DNA of 64,000 nt from Arsenicicoccus piscis. Its GTDB lineage: Bacteria > Actinomycetota > Actinomycetes > Actinomycetales > Dermatophilaceae. Positions 1 to 8,840 of the stretch are shown one piece after another. Both the position numbers and the translations under genes were made by a program. The notes beneath the pieces were generated by a model. That model was not told the DNA's origin. It did not search any database and saw only the letters and a list, made by a program, of their open reading frames with translations. Position 1 is the first letter of the stretch; each line of letters begins with the position of its first letter. The DNA is taken from NCBI RefSeq assembly GCF_022568835.1, contig NZ_JAKZHV010000001.1, forward strand, positions 248,001-312,000. The letters are read 5' to 3'.

Positions 1-1398
1 CCCCGGCGGGCGGCTGCGCGCCTCCCTGGGCGGATGCCTGCGCCGCAGCCGCCTGCTGGGCGGTGAGCTTCTCGTAGGCCGACTCACGGTCTACGGCGGC
101 GGCGTACTTGGCGGCGATCGGCTGGGTCGCGATGATCTGGTCGAGCTGTGCGTCCGGGGTGGGGGCCATCAGCGACTGCGGGGCGCGCATGCGGGTCCAC
201 GCGACGGGGGTCGGGACGCCACGGTCGGACAGCACGGTCACCACGGCCTCGCCGGTGCCGAGGGAGGTGAGCAGCGCCTGCAGGTCGTAGTCGGTCTTGG
301 GGTAGGTCGACACGGCCGCCTTGAGCGCCTTGGCGTCGTCCGGGGTGAACGCGCGCAGCGCGTGCTGGACCCGGTTGCCGAGCTGGGCGAGCACGCCGGC
401 GGGCACGTCCTTCGGGGACTGGGTCACGAAGAACACGCCGACGCCCTTGGAGCGGATCAGCCGGACGGTCTGCTCGATCGAGTCGAGGAAGTCCTTGCTG
501 GCGTCGTCGAAGAGCAGGTGCGCCTCGTCGAAGAAGAAGACCAGCTTGGGCTTGTCGACGTCGCCGACCTCGGGCAGGTCGTGGAAGAGGTCGGCGAGCA
601 GCCACATGAGGAAGGTCGAGAACAGCTTGGGGCGGTCCTGCACGGCGGGCAGCTCGAGCACCGAGACGATGCCGCGACCGTCGGAGCCCACGGTGAGCAG
701 GTCGTTGGTGTCGAACTCCGGCTCGCCGAAGAACACCGAGGCGCCCTCGTTCTCGAAGGTCACCAGCTCGCGCAGGATGACCCCGGCCGTCTGGCTGGAC
801 AGGCCGCCGATCGACTTCAGCTCGGCCTTGCCCTCGTCGGAGGTGAGGTAGGTGATGACGGCGCGCAGGTCCTTCAGGTCGATCAGGTCCAAGCCCTTGG
901 AGTCCGCGTAGTGGAAGACCAGTCCGAGGCTGGACTCCTGGGTGTCGTTGAGCCCGAGCACCTTGGACAGCAGCGTGGGGCCGAAGCTGGTGATCTCGCC
1001 CGGACCGGGGAGCCCTTGCCGAGGCCGCCGAGCGACAGGACCTGGGTCGGGCACGAGGTGGGCGTCCACTGCTGGCCGACGTCGGTGGCCCGTGCCGTTG
1101 TGCGGTCGCTCGGCTGCCCGGGCGAGGCGATGCCGGACAGGTCGCCCTTGATGTCGGCGAGGAAGGTCGGCACGCCGGCTGCCGACAGCTGCTCGGCCAT
1201 CAGCTGCAACGTCTTGGTCTTGCCCGTGCCGGTGGCACCGGCGACGAGCCCGTGGCGGTTGAGCACCGCGAGCGGGATGCCCACCTGCACGTCGGGATGC
1301 GCGGTGCCGTCGATGACTGCGGCCCCGAGGTCCAGGGTGGGCCCGGAGACGGTGTAGCCGGCCTTGATCTGCTCGAGCTGCTTCGCTGCGTCGGTCAC
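1..1398 (-). pseudogene. HerA-type ATPase (DUF853 family), frameshifted, runs off left edge
   Basis: Related to bacterial HerA/YjgR ATPases (DUF853), hexameric DNA-translocase-like proteins of the FtsK/HerA class. The start is GTG at 1398 and the protein opens MTDAAKQLEQIKAGY. The Walker A motif GATGTGKTK lies near residue 55 and is followed by FLADIKGDLSG. At about 1000-1006 the frame breaks: after GKGSPVRA the family sequence EITSFGPTLLSKVLGLN continues in another frame, which one missing base explains. The second frame stays open to position 1 and carries Walker B (KLVFFFDEAHLLF) and VFFVTQSPKDVP. The C-terminus (Ala/Gln-rich) lies beyond the window. Either a recent single-base lesion or a sequencing error; the rest of both frames is well conserved, which favours an error or a very recent mutation. 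Confidence 0.8.
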
Positions 1399-1523
1399 GT
1401 CCCCGATCGTAGGACGATCCGCGGCTCGCGCGGGTGATCTACCGCGTGATCCAGCGGCTGATCTGCACCCCGGCGCTCGCGCCCGGTGGCACGTCCCGCC
1501 GTCGAGATGCCAGGCTGGGGCCC

Positions 1524-2876
1524 GTGAAGCCAGACGCCTACGCCCCCGCCCCAGAGACTCGCATCGAGCACCCCGAGTGGTCGGTCAACGCGACTATCTA
1601 CCAGATCAACACGCGTCAGTTCACCCCCGAGGGGACGTTCCGCGCCGCGACCGAGCACCTGCCTAGGCTCAAGGACCTCGGCGTCACGATCCTGTGGCTC
1701 ATGCCGATCCACCCCATCGGCGTCGAGAACCGCAAGGGCGGGCTGGGCTCCCCCTACGCCGTGCGCGACTACTACGGGGTCAACGAGGAGTTCGGCACGC
1801 TCGAGGACCTCAAGGCCTTCGTCGACGCCGCTCACGAGCAGGGCTTCAAGGTCATCCTCGACTGGGTGGCCAACCACACCGCGTGGGACAACGTGCTCGT
1901 GACCGAGCACCCCGAGTGGTACGCCAGGGACTACAAGGGTGACTTCAGCCCGACCCCGTGGTGGGACTGGGACGACATCATCGACCTCGACTACAGCAGC
2001 CGCGACCTGCGCGAGTACATGACCCGGGCCATGCGCTACTGGGTCGAGGACGTAGACGTCGACGGGTTCCGTTGCGATGTCGCGGGATTCGTGCCCACCG
2101 ACTTCTGGGACCAGGTCCGCGCCGAGCTGGACACGGTCAAGCCGGTCTTCATGCTGGCCGAGTGGGAGGCGCGCGACCTGCACGAGGCGGCCTTCGACAT
2201 GACCTACGCCTGGAGCTGGAACGACACCCTCCACAAGATCGCGCACGGCAAGGCGGGTGTCGATGCGCTCCGGGTCTACTACGCCTGGGACGCCAAGGCC
2301 TACCAGCGCGACTCGATCCGCATGCTGTTCGTCTCCAACCACGACAAGAACGCTTGGGAGGGCACGGAGTACGAGCAGTTCGGCCCCGCGCTGGACGCCG
2401 CGATCGTGCTGTCGGTGGTCAGCAAGGGCATGCCGCTGGTCCACAACGGCCAGGAGGCCGGTCTGGACAAGCGACTCAAGTTCTTCGACAAGGACCCGAT
2501 CGAGTGGCAGGCCCACCCGATGGGGGACTTCTACCGCCGGCTCATCGACCTGCGCACCCGGACCACCGCGCTCTGGAGCGGCAAGCACGGCGCACCGATG
2601 GTCAACGTGCCGAGCACCGACAACGACTCGCTGCTCGTCTTCGTCCGTCAGGACGAGGCCACCAAGGTCTTCGCGGCGTTCAACCTCACGCCAGAGACCG
2701 TGTCGGGGACGTTGCAGGAGAGCCTGTTTCCTGGTCGCTACACCGACTTCACCACCGGGGAGACGGTGACCCTGGACGACGGGCACGAGCTGACCATGGA
2801 GCCCTGGTCCTACCTGCTCCTGCTGGCGGAAGGCGACGGTGTCGAGGTCGACCCCGAGCTCCACCCGATGGCCTGA
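1524..2876 (+). CDS. GH13 alpha-amylase-family glycosidase
   Basis: An alpha-glucan-active enzyme of about 450 residues with the TIM-barrel motifs of family GH13. QINTRQFTPEGTF near the N-terminus and DWVANHTAWDN are conserved region I. VDGFRCDVAGFVP carries the nucleophile Asp, MLAEWEARDL the acid/base Glu, and FVSNHDKNAWEG the transition-state Asp. There is no signal peptide, so it should act in the cytoplasm on malto-oligosaccharide-like substrates; the exact specificity cannot be read. I chose GTG at 1524 because family similarity begins there; a GTG at 1434 in the same frame would add 30 residues without family character. It ends 3 bases before the next gene, so the two are probably cotranscribed. 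Confidence 0.85.
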   Translation: MKPDAYAPAPETRIEHPEWSVNATIYQINTRQFTPEGTFRAATEHLPRLKDLGVTILWLMPIHPIGVENRKGGLGSPYAVRDYYGVNEEFGTLEDLKAFVDAAHEQGFKVILDWVANHTAWDNVLVTEHPEWYARDYKGDFSPTPWWDWDDIIDLDYSSRDLREYMTRAMRYWVEDVDVDGFRCDVAGFVPTDFWDQVRAELDTVKPVFMLAEWEARDLHEAAFDMTYAWSWNDTLHKIAHGKAGVDALRVYYAWDAKAYQRDSIRMLFVSNHDKNAWEGTEYEQFGPALDAAIVLSVVSKGMPLVHNGQEAGLDKRLKFFDKDPIEWQAHPMGDFYRRLIDLRTRTTALWSGKHGAPMVNVPSTDNDSLLVFVRQDEATKVFAAFNLTPETVSGTLQESLFPGRYTDFTTGETVTLDDGHELTMEPWSYLLLLAEGDGVEVDPELHPMA

Positions 2877-2879
2877 GCC

Positions 2880-4259
2880 ATGACCGACCTCAGCAGCCCC
2901 GCTGTCGATCGTGTCCCGGCCGTCGCCGTCGTGGGGGCCGGCCCCTCAGGGTTGTTCGCAGCGCAGGCGCTGGTGGCCCAGTCCGAGCAGCCGGTCACCG
3001 TGGACGTCTACGACCGGCTGCCCACCCCCTACGGCCTGCTGCGCTACGGCGTGGCACCGGACCACACCTCCATCAAGTCGGTGGCCACCGCGCTCGCCCG
3101 CACGTTCGAGTCGCCGCAGGTGTCCTTCCGCGGCATGGTCGAGCTCGGTCGGGACGTCACCCACGCCGAGCTGCTCACGGCGTACGACGCGGTGATCTAC
3201 GCCGTCGGTGCGAGCGAGGACCTGCAGCTGGGCGTCCCCGGTGAGCTGCTGCCCGGGTCGCGATCGGCTCGCGAGTTCGTCGCCTGGTACGGCGGGCACC
3301 CGGACGCCCGCCAGCAGTCGCTCGAGGGTGTGGACAGCGTCGCCACCGTCGGCGTCGGCAACGTGGCCGTCGACGTGGCCCGCGTCCTCGCCAAGGACCC
3401 CACGCTGCTGGACTCGACCGACATGCCCCAGCCGGTGCTCGACGAGCTGCATCGCCACGAGGTCAAGGACGTCTGGGTCGTCGGCCGCCGCGGGCCGCAC
3501 CACGCCAGCTTCACCACCGTCGAGCTGCGCGAGCTGCTCAACACCCCCGGGCTCGAGGTCAGTGTCAGCGAGGGCGCCTTCGACGGCATCGACGAGCACG
3601 AGCTCGACCGGCGCACCAAGGCGAATGTCGCTCTCCTGCAAGAGGTTGCGGCGCGGCCGCCGATCGACGACCCTCGGGCGCACCTGCACTTCCTCTTCTG
3701 GCGTCGTCCCGTGCGCCTCGAGGGGGACGGTGCCGTCGAGCGAATCGTGCTGGAGCACACCGCTCTTGACGAGGATGGCGCCGTGATCGGCACGGGCGCA
3801 ACGGATTCGCTCGACGTCCAGCTGGTCCTGCGCGCGATCGGCTACCGCTCGGTGCCGCTGCCCGGCGTGCCGTTCGACGAGCGTCGCGGCATCGTCCCGA
3901 GCGCCGAGGGCCGGGTCACGGCGCTGGACGGGAGCGCCCGTCCCGGCGAGTACGTCGTCGGCTGGATCAAGCGCGGTCCGATCGGCGTCATCGGCACCAA
4001 CAAGTCCGACGCGTCGCAGACCGTGCGGCACCTGCTCGAGGACCTGGCCTCCGGCGTGCTGCCGCCGCCGTCGGCGTCGCGCGAGCAGCTCACCGCGCTG
4101 CTCGCCGAGCGCGGCATCGTCGCCACGACCTTCGAGGACTGGCAGGCGATCGACGCTGCCGAGATCGAGCGCGGCGGGCGGGCCGGCCGCTCCCGGACCA
4201 AGGTCGAGGCGTGGAGTCAGCTGCTCGAGCTGGTCGGTCGCGCGCCGGACGGCGGGTGA
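2880..4259 (+). CDS. fprA: ferredoxin/adrenodoxin-type NADP reductase (FprA-like)
   Basis: Flavoprotein of 459 residues resembling mycobacterial FprA and mitochondrial adrenodoxin reductase, which pass electrons from NADPH to ferredoxins. The FAD-binding Rossmann motif VVGAGPSGLFAAQAL is near residue 18, followed by YDRLPTPYGLLRYGVAPDH. The NADPH-binding motif VGVGNVAVDVARVL is near residue 155 and VGRRGPHHASFT follows. The C-terminal GWIKRGPIGVIGTNKSDASQT is typical of the family. Length is normal. It starts 3 bases after the glycosidase, so it is probably translated from the same mRNA, though the two functions have no obvious link. No ferredoxin gene is visible nearby. Confidence 0.9.
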   Translation: MTDLSSPAVDRVPAVAVVGAGPSGLFAAQALVAQSEQPVTVDVYDRLPTPYGLLRYGVAPDHTSIKSVATALARTFESPQVSFRGMVELGRDVTHAELLTAYDAVIYAVGASEDLQLGVPGELLPGSRSAREFVAWYGGHPDARQQSLEGVDSVATVGVGNVAVDVARVLAKDPTLLDSTDMPQPVLDELHRHEVKDVWVVGRRGPHHASFTTVELRELLNTPGLEVSVSEGAFDGIDEHELDRRTKANVALLQEVAARPPIDDPRAHLHFLFWRRPVRLEGDGAVERIVLEHTALDEDGAVIGTGATDSLDVQLVLRAIGYRSVPLPGVPFDERRGIVPSAEGRVTALDGSARPGEYVVGWIKRGPIGVIGTNKSDASQTVRHLLEDLASGVLPPPSASREQLTALLAERGIVATTFEDWQAIDAAEIERGGRAGRSRTKVEAWSQLLELVGRAPDGG

Positions 4260-4264
4260 GCCGG

Positions 4265-4340
4265 GGCCGCAGGGCGCCGCAGGGCGCCGCAGGGATCCTC
4301 GGGTGAGCCGCAGGAGCCTCGGGTGAGCCGCAGGGGTCCG
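4265..4340. repeat. short direct repeats between convergent genes
   Basis: The 90-base gap between the reductase and the lipoprotein is built from short units: CCGCAGGG recurs every 11 bases at its left end, and CCTCGGGTGAGCCGCAGG occurs twice (4297-4314 and 4317-4334, period 20). It lies between convergent stop codons, so it is probably slipped-strand expansion in a neutral spacer. No long terminator-like stem is visible. Confidence 0.7.
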
Positions 4341-4350
4341 CAGCGAGCCG

Positions 4351-4800
4351 TCAGGCCGCCTTGCGGGTGACCCGCGTGACGCACAGGGCACCCTCGATCC
4401 GCTTGGTGTAGAAGCGTTCTGCCTTGATCGGGGTGCTCTTCTTCGGCTGCACGGTCGCGGTCAACGCCTTCGTCCCGTAGACCGTGCTGGTCTTGCCGTC
4501 GACGATGCTCACCGTGATGGCGTAGGTCTGAGCGGTCGTCTGGTGGTTGGTGAGCGTCGCGGTGTAGGACCAGGCGCCCTTGGCGTCGGCCGTGCACCGA
4601 TCTGCCGTGAGGTCCTTGCGGCCGCCGACGCTCCCGTCCGGCGCACTGGTCACGGCAGCCGCCGCCCGCGAGGCCGCCACCTGGGACGCCTCGACGTCGG
4701 GCTCCCCCGAGCATCCGGCGAGCACGCTCGACGCGAGCGCGAGGCAGGACGCGGCGGTGACCGTGCGGGTGGTGCGGGGGGCGAGGCGCGGGGTCGACAT
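4351..4800 (-). CDS. small secreted lipoprotein, paralogue of the 49.6-50.0 kb lipoprotein
   Basis: About 149 residues. The start is ATG at 4800, behind an AGGAGCACCCG ribosome site; an upstream in-frame ATG at 4830 lacks one. Basic residues are followed by a hydrophobic stretch and the lipobox SVLAGC, so the protein should be lipid-anchored outside the membrane. The mature part has a low-complexity Ala/Ser stretch, then a compact domain beginning GGRKDLTADRC with two cysteines that could pair, and ending CVTRVTRKAA. The second lipoprotein in this window has the same architecture (ARKDLTMDGQC ... GCTVNVTRGQKA). The domain resembles FxLYD-type beta-sandwich modules; function unknown. Confidence 0.75.
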   Translation of the reverse strand: MSTPRLAPRTTRTVTAASCLALASSVLAGCSGEPDVEASQVAASRAAAAVTSAPDGSVGGRKDLTADRCTADAKGAWSYTATLTNHQTTAQTYAITVSIVDGKTSTVYGTKALTATVQPKKSTPIKAERFYTKRIEGALCVTRVTRKAA

Positions 4801-4858
4801 CGGGTGCTCCTGAGGGCGGCAGACGGTCACGACGACGGGCAGCGTTGGCTACCGTGCG

Positions 4859-6140
4859 TCACCGCACATTGTGCCGCAGACCCACCGCAACCGACGGCAG
4901 ACCGGCCGCGCCGGAGAGGCGACCGTCCGCGGCCGGCCGCAGCCGGCTCAGCGCACCGTGGTGCGCTGAGATCGGCGAGACCGACGCCCGGACGCCTGCC
5001 GCAGCGAGCGTGCGCAGCTGGAAGTCGACGCTCGCGAGCAGCAACAGGCGCCAGGTCACGACCCCGGTGGAGGTCGCCGTGAACGGGCGGCAGACCCACG
5101 GCGTGGTGCCGACCTTGCGGGTGCAGATCTGCACCTTCGCGCCGCCGACCGCAGCGCCGGTGGTAGCGTTGACGACCCGCCCCTGGACGGTGATCGTGCT
5201 GGCCTTGCGGGCGGTGCTCGGGACGGAGGTCCACCGCGAGGTGCTCGGACAGCTGGTCACGCTGCACACCGCGCGGGTCGGCGAGACGATGCCCGCGCCG
5301 AACTGGTCGTCCCGGCCTACCGTGCCACGGTCTACCGCGGTGCGGGTGAGGGCCGCCGTGACCTGGTCGACGGTGAGGCTGGGGCGGGCGCCGAGCAGGA
5401 CCGCGGCCTCGCCGGAGACGAACGGCGCGGCCATGCTGGTGCCCGACATCATCGCGTAGCCGCTGTCGAGATAGGTCGAGACGATGTCGACGCCGGGCGC
5501 GGCCACGTCGACGTAGCTCCCGGTGTTGGAGAACGACGCGCTGCGGTCCGAGCTGTCGGACGCCGCCACCGCGAGCACGCTCGGGTAGGCCGCGGGGTAG
5601 GTGGTCGCGTTGCCGGTCTGCCGCTCGTTGCCGGCGGCCGCGACGACGAGGGCGCCCTTGGACCGCGCGTAAGAGACTGCGGTCGAGGTGCTGGCGCTGT
5701 AGCCGCCGCCCAGGGACACGTTGATGACACGGGCCCCGTGGTCGACGGCCCAGACGATGCCCTGGGCGACCGTCGAGGACCAGCCGGCGCCGGTGGAGTC
5801 CAGGACCCGCACCGACATGAGCCGCGCGTCCGGCGCGATGCCGGAGACGCCTCGGGCGTTGTTGGTGGCCGCCGCGATGATCCCGGCGACGTGGGTGCCG
5901 TGGCCGTAGCCGTCGTAGCGCGCTCCGGTGGCCGGGTTGATCAGGTCGACCCCCGGGACCAGGTGCCCCGCGAGGTCGGGGTGGTTGGCCTGGATGCCGG
6001 AGTCGACGACCGGAAGCAGCCAGGGCACCGAGCGGGGTGGACGCTCCGGCCACGGGGACGTGCGCGCCACCGAGGACTCTGGCGGCAGCGACGGCAGCGA
6101 CGGCAGCGGGCAGGACGTGGCGCCTCGTCGACTTCAGCAT
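4859..6140 (-). CDS. S8 subtilisin-like serine peptidase, propeptide missing, N-terminal frameshift
   Basis: The catalytic domain is complete: Asp in PVVDSGIQANHPDL, His in GHGTHVAGIIAA, Asn-containing VVAAAGNERQTG, and Ser in SGTSMAAPFVSG. After it comes a C-terminal Ig-like or carboxypeptidase-regulatory-like segment (ITVQGRVVNATTG ... GAKVQICTR). A convincing signal peptide (MLKSTRRHVLPAAVAAVAAA) starts at ATG 6140 but lies in a different frame from the catalytic domain. The catalytic frame itself opens only at a GTG at 6070, with a Pro/Trp-rich leader unlike any propeptide. The inhibitor-type propeptide and first core strand that normally lie between signal and VxDSGI are absent. The simplest reading is a deletion with frame change between about 6015 and 6070. 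As it stands the protein would not be exported or folded normally. Confidence 0.75.
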
Positions 6141-6166
6141 GGCAATGTCACTCTCGGTAGAGATAA

Positions 6167-6205
6167 GGGAACGTTTTGTAGTCAGTCTGACCTTTGGACG
6201 TTCCC
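6167..6205. promoter_or_regulatory. concentric double palindrome upstream of the subtilase
   Basis: Two inverted repeats share one centre at 6186. The outer arms are GGGAACGT (6167-6174) and ACGTTCCC (6198-6205); the inner palindrome is GTCAGTCTGAC (6181-6191). Both spacers are 6 bases. The site lies 27 bases before the subtilase ATG in a relatively AT-rich stretch. It could be a two-site operator for a dimeric regulator or a hairpin at the 5' end of the subtilase mRNA. It does not match the actinobacterial LexA box TCGAAC-N4-GTTCGA. Confidence 0.5.
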
Positions 6206-6451
6206 CAGAAGCCGGACCGCGAAGAGCGCCCCGCACCTTCACCCGATCAGCAGGGCCAACGGGTGAATCGACACGGAGTGCGACAACAATGCGTCTGTCG
6301 TCTCATCGTCGTGGAGCACCAGGTCGTGGAGCATCGAGGTGGAGTCGTGCCGAGGTGTGCGCAAGGCGTGCGGGACGTGCGCGAGCCGTGCGACCGGTCT
6401 ACCCGCTGGCTCCATTGGGCATCGGTCGGCCGGACCGGGGACAATGGACCC
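6206..6451 (+). promoter_or_regulatory. non-coding divergent spacer with likely promoter of the 6452 gene
   Basis: No convincing gene in these 246 bases; reading frames through it lack coding bias. At its right end TTGGGC (6415-6420) and GACAAT (6440-6445) are separated by 19 bases and could be -35 and -10 elements. Transcription would then start at about the ATG at 6452, which suggests a leaderless mRNA, common in actinobacteria. Short direct repeats of GTGGAG occur at 6310-6350. Confidence 0.4.
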
Positions 6452-7672
6452 ATGGCAGGCAACGCGTATCCGCACATGGTGTTCGCCGTCGAGTCGGCCG
6501 GGCTGACCAAGGACTGGTTGACCGGGCACCTCGACCAGCTCTTCGACGGGACGCAGACCCAGTCGGAGCAGACGGCGCTGAAGCTGACCTACACGGTGGC
6601 GGGCTACCCCTACACCTTCTGGTTCGAGGACGCCGAGGGGCTGGGAGAGCGCTACGCCAACTACCTGCCCGAGATGGTGCGCCGCCGTCGCCTCGCCGGG
6701 GCCACCACCATGATCGACATGTCCGGCGCAGCGGACCCGGACGGCTCCCACCGCACCGAGGCGCTGCGTATCGCCCAGTCCCTCACCGCGATCGAGGGCG
6801 TATGGGCGTTCTCCGAGGAGGCGAAGCGCTTCGTCGGCATCGACTACGGCGACGGCCTGCACAGTGAGCTCGCCCGTCCGGTCGACCTGACCGAGGAGGA
6901 CCTGGCCCAGCCCGCTGCGCCCGCCGTGACGCAGGACGAGACGTCCGCGGCGCCTGTCGCCGAGCCTCAGCCCGTAGAACGGGTGGACGAGCCGGTCGCG
7001 GCCTCCACCGAGGCGGACCCGGGCGACCTGGGCACAGCGCCCGAGCCGGTCGGTCGGATCGACCAGCCCGCGGAGGACTTCGGCGTCGCGCCGCAGCCGG
7101 ACGAGCTCCACACCGACGACGACTTCGGTGTCGCCCCCGAGCCGGTGCCGGCTCAGGACGAGCGGCCCACCGACGACTTCGGTGTCGCCCCCGAGCCCGC
7201 TGCCCACGCCGACCAGCCCACCGACGACTTCGGCGTCGCGCCTGAGCCGGTGGCCGAGACTGAGCAGCCGGCCGAAGACTTCGCCGCCGACGCGGTGGTC
7301 GATGTCGAGGAGGAGGTCTACCGGCCGACGCCCCACGACGACGGAGCCGAGGTGCACAGCGCCGACGAGCTTGTCCCGGCGGCGCCGAGCCTGCAGCCGG
7401 CGACGGCCGAGCCGCAGGACCAGCCCCCGACGATCGACGAGGACGTGACAGACGAGGACGTGACCGAGGAGCATGTCGGCGAGCCGGTCCCGGCACCGGT
7501 GCCCACCCCAGCGCCCGCACCCACACCCACCCCGGCTCCCGCACCCACGCCCGCCCCGCCGGCTCCCGAGGAGGAGCGCCACGAGGAGCAGCGCGGGCAG
7601 GGCGAGGAGCAGCGCGGGCAGGACGAGGAGCGCGGCGGCTTCTTCAAGCGGCTGTTCGGCCGCAACCGCTGA
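6452..7672 (+). CDS. YbjN/sensory-like N-terminal domain with acidic repeat tail
   Basis: 406 residues, not a named family I can assign with certainty. Residues 1-145 form a compact domain (MAGNAYPHMVFAVESAGLTK ... SEEAKRFVGIDYGDG). The middle is acidic and repetitive: DDFGVAPEP or close variants occur four to five times (about residues 208-270, DNA 7075-7270). A Pro/Ala/Thr linker (PTPAPAPTPTPAPAPTP) follows, then charged EEQRGQGEEQRGQDEE, ending in the basic-hydrophobic tail GGFFKRLFGRNR, which could touch membrane. No signal peptide, so probably cytoplasmic. The ATG at 6452 is preferred: the conserved-looking domain starts there and the promoter lies immediately upstream. Repeats of this kind vary in number between strains. 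Confidence 0.65.
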   Translation: MAGNAYPHMVFAVESAGLTKDWLTGHLDQLFDGTQTQSEQTALKLTYTVAGYPYTFWFEDAEGLGERYANYLPEMVRRRRLAGATTMIDMSGAADPDGSHRTEALRIAQSLTAIEGVWAFSEEAKRFVGIDYGDGLHSELARPVDLTEEDLAQPAAPAVTQDETSAAPVAEPQPVERVDEPVAASTEADPGDLGTAPEPVGRIDQPAEDFGVAPQPDELHTDDDFGVAPEPVPAQDERPTDDFGVAPEPAAHADQPTDDFGVAPEPVAETEQPAEDFAADAVVDVEEEVYRPTPHDDGAEVHSADELVPAAPSLQPATAEPQDQPPTIDEDVTDEDVTEEHVGEPVPAPVPTPAPAPTPTPAPAPTPAPPAPEEERHEEQRGQGEEQRGQDEERGGFFKRLFGRNR

Positions 7673-7700
7673 CCTGAATGTCCGGCACCCGCCGAACCAC

Positions 7701-7739
7701 GGGCCCGGCGAGACGGCACCCACCCGTCTCGCCGGGCCC
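7701..7739 (+). terminator. rho-independent-type hairpin
   Basis: A perfect 16-bp stem (GGGCCCGGCGAGACGG at 7701-7716 with its complement at 7724-7739) closes a 7-base loop, 28 bases after the stop of the repeat-tailed gene. There is no long T-run, as is usual for high-GC actinobacterial terminators. Confidence 0.85.
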
Positions 7740-7820
7740 TTGTGCGGGTAGGTAAGCCGTCGACCCGGTCCCTCCTGTCGCGATCGGTGGCGACTGGGCT
7801 GCGGCCCGAAGGGCGGCTTC

Positions 7821-8840
7821 ATGATCGGCTACTACGCGCATCACCATGGCAGCGGGCACTCTCGCCGGGCCGAGAGCCTGGCGACCGAGCTGCACGACGA
7901 CGTCGTCATCCTGTCCTCCCTGCCCGGCCCCGACACCGGCACCCAGCGCCTGCTGCTCCCCCGCGACGACGACGTGGCGCCCGGCCGAGACCCCCGGGCG
8001 ACCGGCAGCCTGCACTGGGCGCCGCTGGACAGTGCGGGCTACTCCGAACGGATGGCGATGATCGCGGCGTGGGTCCGCGAGGCCAGGCCGCGCGTCGTGG
8101 TGGTCGACGTGTCGGTCGAGGTCACCGCGCTGGTGCGACTGCTCGGCGTCCCGGTGTGCAGCGTGGTGATGCCGGGCGATCGCACCGACGCGCCGCACCA
8201 GCTGGGGATGAGCCTGTCCACCAGGCTGCTCGCCTTCTGGCCGGAGGAGCTCTGTGTCCCGGCCTGGCTCGAACCCCACAGTGACAGAACCGATTTCGTC
8301 GGCGTGGTCAGCTCCTACGAGCGCCGCGCCAGCGCCCAACCGTCGACCGGTCAGCCGCCAGACTCAGTGAGAGCGCCTGCCGAAAGCCAGGGTTCAGCGA
8401 CACCAAGACGAAAGGTGTTGCTGGTCATGGGAGCCGGCGGCACCGAGGTGACGCAGGACGACATCGACAACGCCCGGCGCAGCACACCCGGCTGGGAGTG
8501 GAAGACCGTCGGCGGCGACGGCGTCTGGGTCGAGGACCTGTGGCCCGAGCTGCTGGCCGCGGACGTCGTGGTCACGCACGCCGGGCAGAACGCGATCGCC
8601 GACGTGGCCGCCGCGCACCGGCCGGCCGTCGTGCTGCCGCAGTCGAGACCGCACGACGAGCAGCACGCCACGGCAGACGTGCTCGAGCGCCGAGGCATCG
8701 CCACGGTCCGCCGCAGCTGGCCCACCGACTGGGGTGCCGTCCTCGAGGAGGCCGCGGCTCGCGAGGATCGGTGGGACCTGTTGCGCGCCGACGGGGCCAC
8801 CGCGCGAGCGGCCCGAGCGATCGAGGCGGTGGGCCGGTGA
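7821..8840 (+). CDS. glycosyltransferase, GT-B fold, GT28/MurG-like
   Basis: 339 residues. The N-terminus MIGYYAHHHGSGHSRRAESLA has the glycine-rich loop and His-Gly pattern of GT28/GT1 acceptor domains. The C-terminal half has VLLVMGAGGTEVTQDD and then VVVTHAGQNAIADVAAAHRP with VVLPQSRPHDEQHATADVLE, the nucleotide-sugar-binding signature of this fold. No signal peptide or membrane span, so it should work on the cytoplasmic face. The central stretch (residues 165-195) is a Ser/Gln/Pro-rich linker. Its stop overlaps the start of the next glycosyltransferase by 4 bases (GTGA), so the two are translationally coupled. Donor and acceptor cannot be read from sequence. Confidence 0.75.
   Translation: MIGYYAHHHGSGHSRRAESLATELHDDVVILSSLPGPDTGTQRLLLPRDDDVAPGRDPRATGSLHWAPLDSAGYSERMAMIAAWVREARPRVVVVDVSVEVTALVRLLGVPVCSVVMPGDRTDAPHQLGMSLSTRLLAFWPEELCVPAWLEPHSDRTDFVGVVSSYERRASAQPSTGQPPDSVRAPAESQGSATPRRKVLLVMGAGGTEVTQDDIDNARRSTPGWEWKTVGGDGVWVEDLWPELLAADVVVTHAGQNAIADVAAAHRPAVVLPQSRPHDEQHATADVLERRGIATVRRSWPTDWGAVLEEAAAREDRWDLLRADGATARAARAIEAVGR

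Noticed and set aside
1434-1523. Earlier GTG start for the GH13 enzyme
   Set aside because: The added 30 residues are Arg/Pro-rich without family similarity and lie in the divergent promoter region.
6167-6205. LexA/SOS box reading of the palindrome
   Set aside because: GGGAACGT...ACGTTCCC has the wrong half-sites and spacing for the actinobacterial SOS box.
6239-7822. Leftward 527-codon frame under the repeat-tailed gene
   Set aside because: No motifs; reflects the repeat structure of the sense gene and runs through a clear terminator.
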